Below, one piece after another: positions 1 to 7,702 of a DNA stretch of 37,203 bases (the stretch's first letter is position 1; each line of letters begins with the position of its first letter). A model generated the notes under the pieces. The model searched no databases. It worked only from the letters and a program-made list of their open reading frames with translations, and was not told the DNA's origin. This stretch comes from a virus. The stretch is taken from positions 1 through 37,203 of IMG/VR virus record IMGVR_UViG_3300028800_000050; one strand, written 5' to 3'. Made by a program: the position numbers and the translations under genes.

Positions 1-127
1 ATCCTAAATTGATATACATTGGGACCCGTTGAATTTAATCGTACGGTTCCAATTGCCGGCCCACCTGGTCCCTGGTCTGTACTCAAGGTAGCAGCATTGC
101 CAACTATTCCCGGAACAGTGGTAACCG
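1..127. repeat. Terminal direct repeat, left copy
   Basis: The first 127 bases are identical to the last 127 (37077-37203). Reading from 37076 into position 1 keeps the tail-hub reading frame open. The simplest explanation is a circular (or circularly permuted) genome of 37,076 bp whose assembly graph was closed with an overlap of 127, a common assembler k-mer length. A true short terminal repeat of the virion DNA is less likely because the repeat lies inside a coding gene. Confidence 0.95.
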
Positions 128-416
128 AAAACTGAATTGTTCCAACCGCGAACATGGAACCCGGATTTAAAATAGCAGATGGCAGGCTAGTAAATGCTAA
201 ATTACCTGAGGAATTAGTCGTTCCTATTTGAATTCTCAAGCGAGAGGTTAATTGAGAAGTACCTAACAATTGGCTGCCAAATCGCTTTCTTAAGCGACCA
301 CGAAAGGGATAGACGTTCTGAAGATATTCAAAGGCATCATCCATGATTTGCCAACTCTTCGTATTTGTCGTCAAACCTGATTTTATTGGTGCTACTAAAA
401 AGCGATCATATGCCAT
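1..416 (-). CDS. Tail hub protein, N-terminal part (gene continues at 37076)
   Basis: This is the first 138 codons of the large hub gene whose remainder lies at 35126-37076; the contig break cuts it. The ATG at 416 begins MAYDRFLVAPIKSGL and follows AAGGAG with five bases between, which overlaps the stop of the 426-1004 gene. There is no stop between 416 and position 1, and the frame joins the right-hand part through the 127-bp overlap. The complete gene is 2367 nt, 788 aa. Any start called inside the right-hand fragment (for example at 37162, a TTG) is an artefact of the break. Confidence 0.88.
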   Translation of the reverse strand, partial: MAYDRFLVAPIKSGLTTNTKSWQIMDDAFEYLQNVYPFRGRLRKRFGSQLLGTSQLTSRLRIQIGTTNSSGNLAFTSLPSAILNPGSMFAVGTIQFSVTTVPGIVGNAATLSTDQGPGGPAIGTVRLNSTGPNVYQFR

Positions 417-425
417 AGTTACTCC

Positions 426-1004
426 TTAAATACCGATGGCAAAATAACTTACAATTGCCGTTGCCGATCCGGTAGTAGTTCGTGGAGAAACATATACCGT
501 AATACCACTGGTAGTAAATGCTACAACGCTCACACTTTTATTTGCATCACCACCCGATGGGTTCTGAATACAGGCGACTGCTTGATAGCATATACTATCA
601 AAAGCGCGCGCAAAATTTATGGTTCCAGATCCAGTTATCGTTCCTTCGCCCCAAGCTACAGTCAAAGGACCATTAGTAGAAAACCATCCACTTGTCTGAG
701 CCGATTGTGCAGTAATAGGAATTGGGGCACCAGAACCCTTAAGAACAAACAGTTCATTTGCATTGGTGCCGCTCCAAACGCGATTATAGACGGCGATTTC
801 TGATACATTTAATGTTGGATCACCAGCCTGGGTAACATATTGAGAAAGATTATGTTTACCTGCATCAGCAGAATCGAAATCAACATGATTGACATTAACC
901 CACGAATCAATACTCGCAAAGTTGGTTAGCAATTGTCCTTGTGAAACCGATAATTGATCGGTTGCCTGTGGAATATCATTAAGATAGGTAAATGGTGCTG
1001 ACAT
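426..1004 (-). CDS. Fibre-like virion protein, 192 aa
   Basis: The N-terminus (FTYLNDIPQATDQLSVSQGQ, then LLTNFASIDSW and VNHVDFD) is of a kind I recognise from small phage tail or fibre proteins. The C-terminal half is a beta-rich knob ending in SYFAIGI, like many fibre tips. AGGAG lies six bases before the ATG. It is the gene just upstream of the tail hub, whose Shine-Dalgarno overlaps its stop codon, so the two are probably co-translated. A structural or host-contact role at the tail is inferred from family resemblance and position; no enzymatic motif is visible. A palindrome (1080-1095) lies upstream. Confidence 0.72.
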   Translation of the reverse strand: MSAPFTYLNDIPQATDQLSVSQGQLLTNFASIDSWVNVNHVDFDSADAGKHNLSQYVTQAGDPTLNVSEIAVYNRVWSGTNANELFVLKGSGAPIPITAQSAQTSGWFSTNGPLTVAWGEGTITGSGTINFARAFDSICYQAVACIQNPSGGDANKSVSVVAFTTSGITVYVSPRTTTGSATAIVSYFAIGI

Positions 1005-1079
1005 ATTGGCTCCTACAAATACTTTATAAATTCATGAATTATGCTGATCTAATCTGCTTTCCACACTAATTTTTCTCAA

Positions 1080-1095
1080 TTTACGACCTCGTAAA
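1080..1095. promoter_or_regulatory. Palindromic TTTACGACCTCGTAAA, candidate operator
   Basis: A perfect 16-base palindrome lies in the 119-bp gap before the 426-1004 gene, with a further ACGACCTCG copy at 1095-1103. Half-sites of the same motif occur three times before the major capsid gene (7472-7553), and a near copy (ATGACCTCGTAA, 12707-12718) precedes the portal gene. Placement before several late genes suggests a regulator-binding or phage promoter element. That is inference. Confidence 0.45.
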
Positions 1096-1123
1096 CGACC
1101 TCGCTGAAAAAAAGCCCACATTA

Positions 1124-2704
1124 CTAGAATTGTCCTCCATATCCCCACCCCTGGTTAAATTGATTGTTCTCGCCAGTCACCCCAGCATAAATGGTAGAGG
1201 TTCGCTGATTTGCAAGTGTTACCAATGTTCTGCGCAAACATAAACGTTCTTGATTATCAAGTTCTGGCATTATTAATTGCACGCTATCAAGATCCATCTG
1301 GTCTTCAAATATTTTCTTTGCAGTTAGATATGATAGATATTGCCAAAGTTCTTCTAATTGAGGAACGGAAGTTGTCTGGAACAATTGCGTTGGTCTTGCA
1401 TCTACTTCAAAATTGATTGCATATGGTTGATCAGGAACAGGGCGCAGTGTAATCGTATTATTATGATATAACATTGCAAATGGTCGTGAAGGTATGGTTG
1501 GAACTGTTTGGCTATTAATCATCACACCAACTTGAGGCGCAACTGGAAATGTTACGACAAATTGTCCGGTGAGATAGTTAATGTAGTTATTGATATTAAC
1601 GCCAATAAACTTGGTAAACTGAATTGGCGATGTGCCGATTGCAGTTACAACATCAATTTGCTGCCATGAGGTGTTTGCATTTTGTGTTCCATTAATAACT
1701 TGAGTTGCACTTGCAGGAATAATTTGAGTTGTGAGATCATAATCCGTTGTTCGTGTAAGAACCCAATTGGTCGATCCGGATCCTAATGTAGTTACCGAAT
1801 AAATGCCATTTTGATAAGTAGTAGTTTGATCTTTAATTAAGATTCGATCATTTAAATTTGCTGCATATCCATCAATAGAAAAAGCTGCTTGAGTTCCGGC
1901 ATTAGTTAATGTAGCACCAACACCAGCAGTACCATTGGCATAGGTAACGGTAAGATTAGTACCAATCGTAGCCGCCTCAACAGGTGATATAATTGAAGTA
2001 GGAATGTAGGGTGCCGTTGCCAAAGGAGGTTGAATAGGACCTAATCCTTCTGGTGGCGCCGGTGGATTTGTTGGTTGTGTTCCGGCCACATAGAGATTAC
2101 CGTATATAGTCTCAATGCCAGTAGTAGCATCAAGAACAGGAACATCAACCATAGATAAACCATTGTTATTAACATCAATAGACGAAAATAGCACATTTCG
2201 CTTTAACAAGCTAAGTGAAGCATTATTAAGTTGATTATTAACTGTCCCACCAAACTGAACCGTACCAGCAAACGTAGTATTTATCCCATTACCGGTTACT
2301 CCGATACTCTGAATAAAATTATTAATGGGATAGTTAGCGTAGAATTCTTGGCGGTCTTGGGTATAAAAAGTTTCATAACCTGCAACATACACTGGTTTGT
2401 GGATTGCTAAATAGAGGTTCTGAAAGTTATACAACGGATTCAATCCAGCATTCGTTGCGCCACCAAAGCTTTGAATATCTAACTGGTATTCATCTTGATA
2501 TGGATTGCACCAGAACGTAAATGGTTGCCTTAACTGAAATGTTCTCAGTTGTGCAGGGAAATCATACAATACACACGTATTAATATAATTATTTAAATCA
2601 TCGGTTGTAAGTTGTGCTTCTGATGGTTTACGCGTTAGCCGACGCACCTTATTTTGTATTGCCGCAAGGGTATTGCCTGGTGGAAGTGTTGGATAAGTTG
2701 CCAT
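1124..2704 (-). CDS. Probable head-tail connector/adaptor protein with inserted fibre-like domain, 526 aa
   Basis: The start is taken at the ATG beginning MATYPTLPPG because GGAG lies nine bases before it; an in-frame start five codons upstream would overlap that site. Residues 1-130 (KVRRLTRKPSE, then DDLNNYINTCVLYDFPAQLR) and the C-terminal 150 residues look like one adaptor-type protein placed between capsid and tail hub. A different, beta-rich module occupies about residues 245-367 (GVGATLTNAGTQAAF, DRILIKDQTT, NGIYSVTTLG, TNWVLTRTTDYD), a repeat type usually met in phage fibre or surface proteins. The connector role is inferred from gene order; it could be another structural protein. Confidence 0.68.
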   Translation of the reverse strand: MATYPTLPPGNTLAAIQNKVRRLTRKPSEAQLTTDDLNNYINTCVLYDFPAQLRTFQLRQPFTFWCNPYQDEYQLDIQSFGGATNAGLNPLYNFQNLYLAIHKPVYVAGYETFYTQDRQEFYANYPINNFIQSIGVTGNGINTTFAGTVQFGGTVNNQLNNASLSLLKRNVLFSSIDVNNNGLSMVDVPVLDATTGIETIYGNLYVAGTQPTNPPAPPEGLGPIQPPLATAPYIPTSIISPVEAATIGTNLTVTYANGTAGVGATLTNAGTQAAFSIDGYAANLNDRILIKDQTTTYQNGIYSVTTLGSGSTNWVLTRTTDYDLTTQIIPASATQVINGTQNANTSWQQIDVVTAIGTSPIQFTKFIGVNINNYINYLTGQFVVTFPVAPQVGVMINSQTVPTIPSRPFAMLYHNNTITLRPVPDQPYAINFEVDARPTQLFQTTSVPQLEELWQYLSYLTAKKIFEDQMDLDSVQLIMPELDNQERLCLRRTLVTLANQRTSTIYAGVTGENNQFNQGWGYGGQF

Positions 2705-2792
2705 TAAATATATCTCCAATTTTTATTTTGAAGTTATCATGCTTCGTCCCCAAAAACAAATGCACAGGATTTATGCACTTTTTATTATGCCT

Positions 2793-3140
2793 CTATGTCG
2801 CCCTATATGGCAGAACATTTTGGGTAGCTGCAGTTAACATATCAGAATTCTCCCCGACGGGAACAACCATTGCGCAATTAATGTTTGAGTATGGCATGCT
2901 GTTACCGGGACCAGTTGGTATGGTGAACGTTGTAGAGCCTGTAACGGTGATGGGATACTGGATTCCAGCCACTGCTTGCATACCATTGGTTAATGGAATA
3001 TCCAATCGCACGATAGTTCCTGATATATATTGATGCGCAAAACTCGTCGTTATGGTGAGGGGATTACCACCTGTTATATTGGTTATAATGCGCATAGCAG
3101 GTTGGAATGCAGGATTCATCACCGCAATACAGACTGGCAT
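2793..3140 (-). CDS. Small virion protein with FCCH-like domain, 115 aa
   Basis: AAGGA lies before the ATG, and the start is four bases past the preceding gene's stop. The protein is almost entirely one beta-rich domain: RIITNITGGNPLTITTSFAHQYISG, IVRLDIPLTNGMQ, then PITVTGSTTFTI. The same pattern recurs in the middle of the 3796-4998 protein (KIVTDITQAATNAIVSTAVEH, VIRFNIPAASGM). I associate this pattern with phage proteins annotated as carrying a ubiquitin-activating E1 FCCH-like domain; no E1 activity is implied. A capsid decoration or head-completion role is plausible from its place downstream of the capsid gene. Confidence 0.62.
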   Translation of the reverse strand: MPVCIAVMNPAFQPAMRIITNITGGNPLTITTSFAHQYISGTIVRLDIPLTNGMQAVAGIQYPITVTGSTTFTIPTGPGNSMPYSNINCAMVVPVGENSDMLTAATQNVLPYRAT

Positions 3141-3142
3141 GA

Positions 3143-3694
3143 TTATCTTCCTTCTGCGTCGAGATTATAACGATTATCAAGGGGATTATGATACGTTGCT
3201 TGGACAATTGATCTACCGGTCGTATTTCCTACATCGACTGACCAGTCTAGAGGAATAAAGTTGGTGCGATGAACCTTACTTTGGATATATAGATTTTGAC
3301 CATCAATCAATTTACCGCCTTCAAGATTATGTTGGAATTCAGCGTACGCGCAACGATCGTTCAAATGCATAGCGACGCCTAAAGGAATAGTATGAATAGT
3401 GTCATGCTTCATAATATATGTAACGCGTGGATCACCAGGGAATTCACGATAGGTAAAGCGCAATTCGCCACCCGGGCATTCATTAAATAGAAACTTGCCC
3501 GTGACCATCTTTGATTTATGGGTCTTATCTTTTTCCCATTTTTCTTTAGCTGTTTTTTTGCGTACTTCGCGCTCGCTTAATGTAATAACTTCACGCGCTG
3601 GTATTTCATGACCTGCCGCCGTATTTTTTACCCGTTTATTTTTAGATGTTTCTTCATGAGTTGTTTCAACGAGTGATTTATCTTGCTCATTCAT
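3143..3694 (-). CDS. Uncharacterised head-region protein, 183 aa
   Basis: The chosen start (MNEQDKSLVE) has GGAG eight bases upstream; a longer in-frame start 17 codons earlier would put that site inside the gene. The first 80 residues are charged and probably disordered (many E, K, T). The rest is a compact beta-rich region with ELRFTYREFPGDPRVTY, HTIPLGVAMHLND and ENL-type turns. It lies in an unbroken run of virion genes downstream of the capsid gene. I do not recognise the family. A minor head or head-completion protein is the most likely role, by position only. Confidence 0.62.
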   Translation of the reverse strand: MNEQDKSLVETTHEETSKNKRVKNTAAGHEIPAREVITLSEREVRKKTAKEKWEKDKTHKSKMVTGKFLFNECPGGELRFTYREFPGDPRVTYIMKHDTIHTIPLGVAMHLNDRCAYAEFQHNLEGGKLIDGQNLYIQSKVHRTNFIPLDWSVDVGNTTGRSIVQATYHNPLDNRYNLDAEGR

Positions 3695-3795
3695 ATATAT
3701 CTCCGAGTTTTGGGGATGTGGCTCGGACCACATCCCTTTAATCAATCAACTATAGTCTTTTTTCAATCTGATATCTGATGTTAAATCAGCACTAA

Positions 3796-4998
3796 TTACA
3801 GGCCGCCAAAGTCAGCTTTACCTGCTACCCAGAACATAAGATCTTGGCTGGTAATAGCATTTCCTGCTGAATAAGTTACGGTCCCTGCAGGTCCAATAAT
3901 TGGCGTAGTCAGAACCGCGCCTCTTGCAGCACCAGATCCGAGAATCATGCCATAATAACCAGTATTGATAGTTGCATCGGCAAAAGTACCATTATTAGCA
4001 TTGTTAACCGGATTGCTTTGATATAATGGCGCAAGATTAATAGATGCACCTAATTCAAATGCAGTATTCATACCGACTGGCTCATACGTTGGGAACGATG
4101 ATGGCATCTGAGCTATAGTAGGCCATGTAAATGCCGTAAATGCTGACGTATTCGTATCAATGGTAAACGCATAAGCGCCAACAATATTCGTAACGGTCGC
4201 ATAAAGATAATTATTCTTTGGCGTTGGATTGAGTTGAGTCATACCCGAAGCGGCTGGAATGTTAAATCTAATTACTTGACCAACGGTCATAGAGTGCTCT
4301 ACGGCTGTCGATACAATGGCATTCGTCGCAGCCTGAGTAATATCCGTAACTATCTTGCGAGCAGGATAATATAGTGGTGGATAGTATACTTGTTGCCAAT
4401 AACCGCCCGTACCACCGCCTGTAGCTGTTGCTAAAGAATTAGTAGCATATAAAAGCGTGAAACTCGTATCAGTTGTTACTGAGCTAACGATAAAATCAAT
4501 ACCATTAACATCAGTAGCAGTAGTACCAAAAAGTCTAACAACACCGCCTACAAAAAGACCTGCTGTTGATCCAGTAGTAACCACAGGCTGTGTAGCACTA
4601 GAAACGGCCGTGACAGCTGTCGGAGTACCTAGAAGTGGTTGAGAATTAGCTTGTAAGCCAGTAGGATCATAAATGGTCATACCACCACTATTAAGAACAT
4701 CACCCGTCAAAGTCTGTCCACCAGTAGTATAATATTTAACAATCGCTTGACCGGGAGCCATTCCTCGTTGCCAGAAGAACTCTCTACCTATTACAGCATT
4801 TGCTGCTCCACCGTTAAAACGTGCAGTTGCTACGCCAGCCGTGCCAAACTGGGTAAAGTTTCTTACTGAAACCCAATCAGCAGCAGAAGGTATCTGAATA
4901 GTATATGCACTAGCAGAGTATACGGCGCCAGTTCCCGGAATGGGATTTGCAGTCAGATTAGCAAGAAATGATCCTTGGCTTAATATAGTTCCGTCCAT
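3796..4998 (-). CDS. Virion structural protein with FCCH-like domain, 400 aa
   Basis: AAGGAGATAAA precedes the ATG, and the start lies just after the capsid gene stop. The product is rich in T, A, G and V and appears beta-structured throughout. Residues 1-130 contain IQIPSAADWVSVRNFT and REFFWQRGMAPGQA; about 130-210 is a GTPT/VSSATQPVVTT repeat-like region; about 225-300 is the FCCH-like module shared with the 115-aa neighbour. Immediate linkage to the major capsid gene suggests an abundant head protein, such as a decoration or second capsid protein. This function is inferred, not seen. Confidence 0.66.
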   Translation of the reverse strand: MDGTILSQGSFLANLTANPIPGTGAVYSASAYTIQIPSAADWVSVRNFTQFGTAGVATARFNGGAANAVIGREFFWQRGMAPGQAIVKYYTTGGQTLTGDVLNSGGMTIYDPTGLQANSQPLLGTPTAVTAVSSATQPVVTTGSTAGLFVGGVVRLFGTTATDVNGIDFIVSSVTTDTSFTLLYATNSLATATGGGTGGYWQQVYYPPLYYPARKIVTDITQAATNAIVSTAVEHSMTVGQVIRFNIPAASGMTQLNPTPKNNYLYATVTNIVGAYAFTIDTNTSAFTAFTWPTIAQMPSSFPTYEPVGMNTAFELGASINLAPLYQSNPVNNANNGTFADATINTGYYGMILGSGAARGAVLTTPIIGPAGTVTYSAGNAITSQDLMFWVAGKADFGGL

Positions 4999-5007
4999 TT
5001 TATCTCC

Positions 5008-7412
5008 TTATGCGTTACCTAATGTGCAGCGAAGATTTAATAACCATTGGTCATTAAATATTCGAGGGACCATCGCTGCTTTCCAACCAACTGTTACGTT
5101 TTGTGCCAGTGGACCGGAATAGATTGCCGGACGATACACAAACGTACTGGTATAACCATCTTGACGAACAATACCATAAGCCTGCATACCAATAATAAAG
5201 TTATTATAGATGGTATTTCCCATGGATGAGCCACTGGTAATAGTCGGCGCTATGCTTGATACCAAGAATCTAACTGATCCAATTGAGCCCCATTCGGAAT
5301 CCAAAACGTTGCGATTGTTGGGATAGTTAGCCGACTGGATAAATCCTTGTACGTTATCAAGACCCTGGGAACCCGCCATATCAGTGTGGGTTAATCCAAA
5401 GTATGAACGACGCACTGGACCTGTACCAAATCGGTCTTCACCTTCAATGGCATCCATAATCGTATACGCATTAGCACCCAAAAGAGTGGTAACCGCGTCA
5501 TCAACGTCAAAACGTGACATTTCTGTTGGAATGTCGCCATTAAAACCCGCAACGCAGTTCAAGAAACTGGCTGTTGAAGCTAACATGTTTGAGGTGAGTT
5601 GATCTTCTGTTTGCAATTGTTACTATCAGAATTTTTCTGATGGATAAGTCATTTCTGCTTATCTCAAGACCTTTCGTTGTCTTGGTCGGAACATCACATC
5701 GTATTTCTACGTTCCAGGGTTTGTTCTCTCAGGCTGCATTTACGCTTGCCCCTTGTCGCCATTGCTTATGCTTTAGGCTTCCAAGTCAATTACCCAGAAT
5801 TTATACTGCGCCAAATTAACGCAGTGATACACCTAAACGGATTGCAGCTTCGTTTAATACCATTCTGTTACTTCAGCTTTCGCTTACTGACCCTTTCGGG
5901 CGGGCGCTTTCTCTACTTACGCCTCTCTATATTTCTATAGAGTTCAGAGCACCGCATCGTCTTTCGACGTCTTCTCGCTTGCTACGTTCACGCTGCACGG
6001 CTCGTTGCCTGCTTGCGCCTTGTTGCCTTCAGCATTACCTGGTAAGGGTTTCAAGTCCATCAGAGAAGATTTAACGACCCCATATTTGTTCAAATATATT
6101 AATTTCTGATAACAGTCTTCCCGAAAACTTAATTCTTCTGGAGAGATTCCTAAAATACAATGCTTGGTTGCCTTATATTTTTCACAAAACTCTAATAATT
6201 GTTTGGCATTCTCTTTCTTGAATCCCAAAAAAGGAATTATTTGTTTAAGGAAAACTATACTTTCTTCTCTAGAATAAATCCCAAATTGATAGTGGAAGCC
6301 ACCCATCGCAGACTTGTTTTTAGGAATATATAACTTACCTAAACAACAATTCTCTCTTAAATAATTTATAGCTCTGGCATCACACATAGATAGGCTAATT
6401 ACAGGCATGTATCTGGGATGAATAACAGAAGTACCTTTATTTTTATTCTGTCTTTTTATTGAAAACGAACCATCAGTATCCATTATCCCAGCAATATAAG
6501 ACCAAAATATAAGATCTGACGTATTCTGCTTTGCAAGTTTGGCTGAAATAGTATTATCAAAAGACTTCCAATCATTGTATTGGATCATCTTTATATAATG
6601 CCTCTCTCTGTCGGCAATCAAATCTGCGCTTAATGGAATCCCTCTTTTAAAGGTAAATTCTGTACAGAATTTCAGTAAAAACTCAGCACGATCTTTTTTA
6701 ATCTTTAAAAATGGGATCAATTCCTCTAATGCAGGCTTAACATTAATAGAAGACCTAAGCTTCCATCGAAATCTATTTTTACCAAACGAACCATCTTTAC
6801 ATTTCAATAATTTTCCAACAATAAAATTACCGCCAAACAAACCAATCATCTTTCTGATCATGCCTTCATCATGATTCTGAAGTTGCATTTCAGGATAATA
6901 CAAAGGACTGGCATTGGTCTTTAGCTTACCAATTCCAAAACTTCCATCTCCATCCATAACTCCAGCAGCATATGCCATATCTATATTCTTCCTATCCATG
7001 GTAACCCTTAGTTATATATTAATAATATAACGAAGTTTACATGGGTTTATTTAAAGAAGCAAGTTATCTAATTAATATAATTTAAACCTGTAATCTGTCT
7101 AGGGTCCTGGTTTTGAAGTGTTACCTGCTCATTTATGGCGACGTACGTTCCGTAAAAACTCATTTTTGCGTCAATATCAACTGCAGTTAAGTTTTGAGGC
7201 GGAGGTGTAATACCACTATTTCCAAGAGGAACGAGTGCTGGTTGGAGTGGATTATAACGACGCCATCTTTCCGTAGTACCACCATTTCTTTGCATTTGCA
7301 TTTTCATTGCAGGTAATGCAAAGATAAAGTTTGGTACAGGAACGGCTAATAGCTTTTTATTAAAAGATGCCTGAATTGGAGCAGGCAAACTCGAGGTAGT
7401 AGTTATTGCCAT
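5008..7412 (-). CDS. Major capsid protein, three exons (7412-7101, 5860-5819, 5613-5008) split by two group I introns
   Basis: Exon 1 (104 codons; ATG at 7412 with AAGGA upstream) ends in QVTLQNQDP. A 42-nt exon 2 encodes VLNEAAIRLGVSLR. Exon 3 (201 codons plus stop) starts QTEDQLTSNML. Joined, they give a 319-aa protein with the features I know from N4-gp56-type capsid proteins: RWRRYNPL, DPVLNEAA, TEDQL, GDIPTEMSRFDVDD, NAYTI, FGTGPVRRSYF, HTD, SIGSVRFLVSS, YRPAIYSGPLA. All junctions are phase 0. Without splicing, translation stops ten codons into intron 1, and the first three bases of intron 2 are a TAA. Scaffold and connector genes flank it. Apparent independent starts (7469, or a TTG at 5616) are artefacts. 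Confidence 0.92.
5614..5818 (-). ncRNA. Compact group I intron (intron 2, 205 nt, no ORF)
   Basis: The 5' splice site follows ACTGCGT. These seven exon bases pair with GCGCAGT seven bases into the intron, leaving the canonical U-G pair at the splice site (P1). The four bases just before that guide, TTTG, pair with CAAA, the first bases of exon 3 (P10). The intron ends in G, as group I introns do. Near the 3' end are three consecutive hairpins: AAGAC/GTCTT, GATAAG/CTTATC and TCAGAA/TTCTGA. It shares GGCRACAAGGSGCAAGC with intron 1, probably part of the P4-P6 core. I could not assign P3, P7 and P8 by eye. Confidence 0.88.
5861..7100 (-). ncRNA. Group I intron with endonuclease ORF (intron 1, 1240 nt)
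   Basis: Boundaries are set by capsid protein continuity (QNQDP joined to VLNEAA), by an exon ending in T and by an intron ending in G. The last 30 bases (AGCGAAAGCTG ... AGAATG) resemble the P9 end of cyanobacterial tRNA group IC3 introns as I remember it. P1 is imperfect: GACCCT against AGGTTT, with one mismatch and a U-A rather than U-G pair at the cut. A short P10 (GTA with TAC, directly before the guide) supports the register. The catalytic core lies in about 5861-6060 and overlaps the 3' end of the endonuclease gene. The 5' splice site is less secure than that of intron 2. Confidence 0.83.
5944..6999 (-). CDS. LAGLIDADG homing endonuclease encoded in intron 1, 351 aa
   Basis: Two LAGLIDADG motifs are visible: AYAAGVMDGDGSFGI (about residues 9-23) and SYIAGIMDTDGSFSI (about 165-180), each with its acidic residue, so one chain holds both half-domains. 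The expected role is to cut intronless capsid genes at the intron insertion site and spread the intron; a maturase role is possible. The ATG follows AAGGGTTACC. The last 35 or so residues (GNAEGNKAQAGNEPCS ...) are encoded by the ribozyme core and read like RNA-constrained sequence rather than protein fold. The frame is intact, so the enzyme is probably active. Confidence 0.92.
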   Translation of the reverse strand: MDRKNIDMAYAAGVMDGDGSFGIGKLKTNASPLYYPEMQLQNHDEGMIRKMIGLFGGNFIVGKLLKCKDGSFGKNRFRWKLRSSINVKPALEELIPFLKIKKDRAEFLLKFCTEFTFKRGIPLSADLIADRERHYIKMIQYNDWKSFDNTISAKLAKQNTSDLIFWSYIAGIMDTDGSFSIKRQNKNKGTSVIHPRYMPVISLSMCDARAINYLRENCCLGKLYIPKNKSAMGGFHYQFGIYSREESIVFLKQIIPFLGFKKENAKQLLEFCEKYKATKHCILGISPEELSFREDCYQKLIYLNKYGVVKSSLMDLKPLPGNAEGNKAQAGNEPCSVNVASEKTSKDDAVL

Positions 7413-7702
7413 GAATTTCCTTGAATAGAGGAAATGAATAGATTTGACACTGAGCTCGGTGAAACTCAAAAATTTACGACCTGATTAGGCGGGGTGAGTC
7501 CTCGATTTACGACCCCGATTTTTTGATAGTGAGTGACGCCTATCATTTACGACTCATGGCTAGATTAGAAATAATGTTGTCGAATTGCAAACTATTTAAA
7601 TGCCCCTTTGTTTGGTTTTTTCAAACAAAAGGGCTTTACATAATAAAGGAGGAAAATTCACGGATAAATTATTATCTGCGCGTTATCGGCAAATTATCGG
7701 CA
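7413..7702 (-). promoter_or_regulatory. Leader of the capsid gene: terminator-like hairpin and three ATTTACGAC sites
   Basis: This 290-bp stretch between scaffold and capsid genes has no convincing gene. Three copies of ATTTACGAC (GTCGTAAAT in the direction of transcription) lie at 7472-7480, 7505-7513 and 7545-7553. Upstream of them, 7602-7634 is a hairpin with 13 paired positions and one mismatch (GCCCCTTTGTTTG against CAAACAAAAGGGC). The arrangement suggests separate control of capsid transcription, the most demanded phage protein. No standard -35/-10 pair stands out. Confidence 0.45.
7602..7634. terminator. Hairpin between scaffold and capsid genes
   Basis: A 13-position stem with one mismatch closes a TTTTTT-containing loop. 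It is followed by ATTTAAAT leftward and by TTTAC rightward, so neither side has a full U tract. It may be a partial terminator for the scaffold transcript or a processing/stability element for capsid mRNA. Confidence 0.45.

Noticed and set aside
5008-5616. Separate 202-aa gene starting with TTG at 5616
   Set aside because: The TTG is the last three bases of intron 2; there is no ribosome binding site, and the product is only the C-terminal part of the capsid protein.
5677-5940. Rightward 87-aa frame in the intron region
   Set aside because: It is antisense to intron 2, exon 2 and the end of intron 1; no ribosome binding site; explained by splicing structure.
7068-7469. Separate 133-aa gene starting MSFTEL
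   Set aside because: The real start is the ATG at 7412 with AAGGA; the last ten codons and stop lie in intron 1.
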